Below are positions 61,164-64,000 of a stretch of DNA of 64,000 nucleotides, piece after piece (within the stretch, counting starts at the first letter, position 1; every line of letters starts with the position of its first letter). The notes below the pieces were generated by a model. It was not told the origin of the DNA and did not search any database. It was given only the letters and a program-made list of their open reading frames with translations. Both the position numbers and the translations under genes were made by a program. The DNA is from an uncultured bacterium (lineage in GTDB: Bacteria > Bacillota > Clostridia > Lachnospirales > Lachnospiraceae), in the NCBI GenBank assembly GCA_905214675.1, contig CAJMMS010000004.1:1-64000 (forward strand), written 5' to 3'.

Positions 61164-62210
61164 TTAATCTTCCCGGTAATCGCCGCGGTCTGTCACGATC
61201 TCATAGCCGATGCTGCGGATTCTCGCGTCAAGGCATTTTCTGCATTCTGCTGCCTCATCCCCGGTGCACAGTTTGTTGTCATACAGCATATAATTTTTCC
61301 GCACGGATACCGGCGAAAGATTTGGCATCACGACATTTGCCCCGGAAAGGATCGCTTTTTCACGTCCTCTCGGATCGATCGTGCCGACCGCTGTCGTCGC
61401 CGGAAGCATGACGTTTGGATTCATCAGCCGCAATATGGAAACCAGATTCAGAGTCAGATCCAGACTGCCCCTTGTTTCTTTTGCAAATACCGTGTCTTTG
61501 TGCGGGATAAACGGTCCGATGCCGATCATATGCGGCTTTAATTTTTTGATATAGCACAGTTCCCGTGCCAGATATTCTAATTGATAGCCCGGTGAACCCA
61601 CCATAAATCCACATCCGGTCTGATAACCGGTTTCTTTTAATATTTCAAGGCAGTGCAGTCGGTTTGCAAGGCTCATCTGCTTTGGATGCAGCATCGCATA
61701 ATGCTCCGGAACGGATGTCTCTTCCCGCAGAAGATAACGGTCCGCCCCGGCTTCCCACATCGCACGGTAAGATTCTTCTGAACGCTCGCCCAGTGAGAGT
61801 GTCACCGCACAGTCCGGATATTCGTTTTTGATCGAGCGGATGATCTCACATATCCGTTCATCATTGAAATAAGCATCCTCTCCGCCCTGCAGCACAAAAG
61901 TCCGATAGCCCAGTTCATAGCCCATCTCACAGCACTCCATGATCTGCGAAAGTGTCAGACGGTAACGCACTGCATTCTGATTGCCCCTGCGGATACCACA
62001 GTAGAGACAGTCATTTTTGCAGTAATTGGTAAACTCGATCAGCCCTCGCAGATAAATCTTTCTGCCAAAGTGCCTGACCGATTCTTCTGCTGCCGCCGCA
62101 CGCAGATATGCACTGGATTCTTCATCCAGATGCTCCAGAAGATACAGAAGTTCTTCCATCTGTGCATCCTGTTCTTTTCTCAGTTTTTCTATGATCTGTC
62201 TGCAGTCCAT
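61164..62210 (-). CDS. hydE: [FeFe]-hydrogenase maturase HydE
   Basis: Radical SAM enzyme for H-cluster assembly. The 348-residue protein has the cluster motif NYCKNDCLYCGIR, LQGGEDAYF, GERSEES and a C-terminal CxxxxxxxCxxC-like group (CTGDEAAECRKC) that may hold a second cluster. hydF and hydG are not in the window. It lies 17 bp upstream of the rhodanese-TtcA gene. Confidence 0.92.
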   Translation of the reverse strand: MDCRQIIEKLRKEQDAQMEELLYLLEHLDEESSAYLRAAAAEESVRHFGRKIYLRGLIEFTNYCKNDCLYCGIRRGNQNAVRYRLTLSQIMECCEMGYELGYRTFVLQGGEDAYFNDERICEIIRSIKNEYPDCAVTLSLGERSEESYRAMWEAGADRYLLREETSVPEHYAMLHPKQMSLANRLHCLEILKETGYQTGCGFMVGSPGYQLEYLARELCYIKKLKPHMIGIGPFIPHKDTVFAKETRGSLDLTLNLVSILRLMNPNVMLPATTAVGTIDPRGREKAILSGANVVMPNLSPVSVRKNYMLYDNKLCTGDEAAECRKCLDARIRSIGYEIVTDRGDYRED

Positions 62211-62276
62211 GCCATTCCCCCAACCCTTTTCTCTGCCGTTGTTTTCATTACCGCTGTTATTCTACATGGAAAACAC

Positions 62277-62309
62277 AAAAAAGTAAAGCCGACTTTTTGT
62301 GTCAGCTTT
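62277..62309 (-). terminator. terminator of the Rrf2-gene transcript
   Basis: Stem AAAGCTGAC/GTCGGCTTT on the minus strand (62301-62309 with 62285-62293, one G-U) followed by ACTTTTTT. It lies after repeat copy R6 and before hydE. Confidence 0.75.
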
Positions 62310-62341
62310 ATTGCCATTTTATTATTTATTTACCAAAAATA

Positions 62342-62561
62342 ATGATGCCATACGAATTGTTTCGCACTTCGTGCTCTCACAATCTACATTCCGCTTCGGT
62401 CGGCACTAAACGAGTGTCACTGGCACTCAGTGCCTTTAAACATTCGGAATCCGCAAATTTGTTACACAAATTGCTTCTTCCTCATGTTTAAGCAGTTTCT
62501 AAGTTCAAATGCCTTTCTTTGCAAGCAAAAAGGCACTTTGAACTTGAAACTTTGGCATCAT
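62342..62561 (-). repeat. structured intergenic repeat, copy R6 (full length)
   Basis: A 220-bp copy in reverse orientation with the same 8-bp ends. On the minus strand arm 1 is AAGTTCAAA...TTTGAACTT with apex TTTTGCTTGCAAAG, and arm 2 GAGTGCCAGTGACACTC followed by CCGACCGAAGCGGAATG. Relative to R1 the order of the two arms and the ACATGAGGAAGCA segment differs, so parts have been shuffled. Its end overlaps the TGA stop of the Rrf2 gene. It fills most of the 62211-62560 gap. Confidence 0.85.
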
Positions 62562-63007
62562 CATATATAGTACATATACTCTTCTTTCTCACTGTGCTTT
62601 AAGTATTCTTCTTCCATATCTTCGAGTGTGACGCCCCGGAGTACTTTCTCTGTCTGCTGATTGAGCGGATCGATGATCAGCTCCTGGATGACATCGGATA
62701 TTTCTTCGTCTTTACAGGGATCGGCTGTCTTTTCGTCTGTTATATAGTAGTCGCCGTCGATCGCATAGATAATGTCACTGACCGTAATCTCGCCGGCCGG
62801 TCTGGCCAGATAATAGCCTCCCTGCGGTCCTTTGATACTTCTGACAATTCCGGCTCTCCGAAGGCTTGCGAATACCTGCTCCAGAAACTGCGGCGAGATC
62901 CCGTTTCGCTGTGCAAGGACATTCAGAGGCACATGTGCTGATTTCGAATGGATCGACAGATCTGCCAACGCCCGGAAAGCGTATCTGCTTTTCATTGATA
63001 ATTTCAT
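62561..63007 (-). CDS. Rrf2-family transcriptional regulator
   Basis: A 148-residue regulator with the Rrf2 winged helix (MKSRYAFRALADLS, QRNGISPQFLEQVFASLRRAGIVRS, KGPQGGYYLARP). The usual three-Cys Fe-S ligand region has only one Cys (DPCKDEE), so it is a CymR-like or other non-cluster member rather than IscR. Possible targets include sulfur or metal genes nearby. It has its own promoter and terminator. Confidence 0.88.
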   Translation of the reverse strand: MKLSMKSRYAFRALADLSIHSKSAHVPLNVLAQRNGISPQFLEQVFASLRRAGIVRSIKGPQGGYYLARPAGEITVSDIIYAIDGDYYITDEKTADPCKDEEISDVIQELIIDPLNQQTEKVLRGVTLEDMEEEYLKHSEKEEYMYYI

Positions 63008-63056
63008 AGTAGCTCCTTATTTTTATATTTCACATCTGTTTACTAGGTTTTAATGT

Positions 63057-63085
63057 ATGGTATCACAAATAAAAAAAATTGTCAA
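63057..63085 (-). promoter_or_regulatory. promoter of the Rrf2 gene
   Basis: On the minus strand TTGACA (63080-63085), 17-bp spacer, TACCAT (63057-63062). ACCTAGTAAAC follows in the leader and could be an autoregulatory site. Confidence 0.65.
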
Positions 63086-63149
63086 CCTCGCAGCAAAAAC
63101 CTCAAAAAAACATTCTCACATTTCTTTTTCGGTCTGTGACGCTGTACTG

Positions 63150-63190
63150 CACAAAATAAAGAAACAGTGCACTCTTTTTCAGAGTTACAC
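63150..63190 (-). terminator. weak terminator after mgtE
   Basis: On the minus strand ACTCT-GAAAA-AGAGT (63171-63185) with outer GTG/CAC pairing, followed by TGTTTCTTTATTTTG. Confidence 0.35.
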
Positions 63191-63241
63191 CATTTCTTTT
63201 TATTTCCAGAGGCATACGCCCCATCCGGATATTCTTTTTCT

Positions 63242-64000
63242 TTAACCTGCCAGATGCAAAATATTGATCAGCAGGATCCAGCTCAGTCCATAATAGGAAA
63301 TAACCGCCACAAGGTCGTTGATGGTCGTGATCAGCGGACCGGACGCAACGGCCGGGTCTACATGGATTTTTTTGAAGAACAGCGGGATACAGGTACCGAC
63401 TGCCCCGGATACGACCATCGCCAGTACCAGAGAGAGACCGATGCATCCGGACACCGCATAGGCAAACAGGAATGTCTTGCCTTTAAACAGTGCGATATAT
63501 AATCCCACCAGAGCAAACGATATCGTTCCAAGGATCATACCATTTGAAAATCCGATCTTCATTTCTTTCAAAACAAGCTGGAACTTCTGCTTGCCGGTCA
63601 GGGACTCATCCATCAGGACACGGATCGTAACAGCCAGTGACTGCGTACCAACGTTACCTGCCATATCCAGGATCAGTGACTGGAATGCCATGATGATCGT
63701 CAGCTGGCTTACCACAGTCTCAAAGATACCTACAACGGAAGAAACAACCATACCAAGGCCCAACAGAACGAGCAGCCATGGCAGACGCTTTTTAATACTT
63801 TCACGCAGAGGCTCTTTTAAATCTTCCTCCGCAGTCAGACCAGCGAACATCGCGTAGTCCTCGCCCATCTCGTCATCAACCAGAGATACGATGCTCTGCG
63901 ATGTGATGACACCAAGCAGTTTATTGTTGTTATTTAATACCGGGATAGAATCCTCGGAATAGTCTTTCAGTTTTTCGATACAGTCATCGATCAGCTCGTG
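63242..64000 (-). CDS. mgtE: magnesium transporter MgtE, 3' part
   Basis: The window edge cuts the 5' part; 252 codons remain. The visible part starts in a CBS domain (ELIDDCIEKLKDYSEDSIPV, GVITSQSIVSLVDDEMGEDY), then the connecting helix (RESIKKRLPWLLVLLG) and five membrane segments with NVGTQSLAVTIR, the MgtE pore-side motif. MgtE is a Mg2+ channel gated by its cytosolic CBS region. An M-box or start cannot be judged here. Confidence 0.93.
   Translation of the reverse strand, partial: HELIDDCIEKLKDYSEDSIPVLNNNNKLLGVITSQSIVSLVDDEMGEDYAMFAGLTAEEDLKEPLRESIKKRLPWLLVLLGLGMVVSSVVGIFETVVSQLTIIMAFQSLILDMAGNVGTQSLAVTIRVLMDESLTGKQKFQLVLKEMKIGFSNGMILGTISFALVGLYIALFKGKTFLFAYAVSGCIGLSLVLAMVVSGAVGTCIPLFFKKIHVDPAVASGPLITTINDLVAVISYYGLSWILLINILHLAG

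Overview
The window reads as a chromosomal segment of an anaerobic, endospore-forming member of the Clostridia, most likely a Lachnospiraceae relative of Blautia, Dorea or Coprococcus (inference from gene content and order; no marker RNA is present). Signs are spoIIGA-sigE, a SpoVD-type PBP, a Spo0E-like peptide, the HydE hydrogenase maturase, FeoAAB iron uptake, a 4Fe-4S-type PurF and a meso-DAP-type MurE. Almost all genes lie on the minus strand; ykpA, aroE and the two genes of an insertion sequence are the exceptions.

Layout. 1-5.2 kb: HAD phosphatase, asnB, ABC-F protein ykpA and two large structured repeats. 5.2-9.8 kb: purF-purB, then spoIIGA-sigE behind a recognisable Spo0A-type promoter. 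9.8-11.7 kb: divergent aroD and aroE. 11.7-25.1 kb: a division and cell-wall (dcw) cluster transcribed as mraZ-rsmH-ftsL-pbp-spoVD-mraY-murD-ftsW-murA-divIB-ftsZ, with an MraZ operator at its head, internal promoters and a terminator-like hairpin in front of spoVD. 25.3-31 kb: one giant secreted CotH-kinase/lamin-tail protein. 31.0-33.7 kb: a complete IS1634-like element flanked by an 88-bp direct repeat that carries the promoter of the giant gene. 33.9-36.1 kb: ychF-lgt-Spo0E-like. 36.3-49.8 kb: one long housekeeping operon, murE-priA-def-fmt-peptidase-rsmB-rlmN-prpC-prkC-rsgA-rpe-thiN, joining translation start and end chemistry, primosome, rRNA modification and PASTA-kinase signalling. 50-55.8 kb: iron block (flavodoxin, DUF3793, DUF2325, Fur, Cys-rich peptide, FeoB, two FeoA). 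56.2-59.2 kb: a P1B-type metal ATPase with a small membrane partner resembling PacL and an HMA-domain membrane protein. 59.2-62.2 kb: tcdA, a rhodanese-TtcA fusion and hydE. 62.5-64 kb: an Rrf2 regulator and the 3' part of mgtE.

How it works together. The dcw cluster, murE, PrkC/PrpC and the class B PBPs supply peptidoglycan precursors, septal synthesis and its phospho-control; SpoIIGA/SigE, SpoVD and the Spo0E-like peptide link this to sporulation. The Fur/Feo block, the metal ATPase block, HydE and the PP-loop enzyme make the right end a metal and sulfur region.

Most unusual signals: (1) a family of intergenic structured repeats (copies or remnants at about 2.7, 4.9, 10.6, 33.7, 50.1, 51.8 and 62.4 kb) with GATGCC/GGCATC ends and hairpins whose stems change in a compensatory way around a constant GCTTGC apex; (2) the IS1634-like element with its 88-bp duplication and inward-facing terminators; (3) a Firmicute counterpart of the CtpC-PacL metal-efflux pair; (4) regulatory arrays before mraZ, spoIIGA, spoVD and the feo genes.
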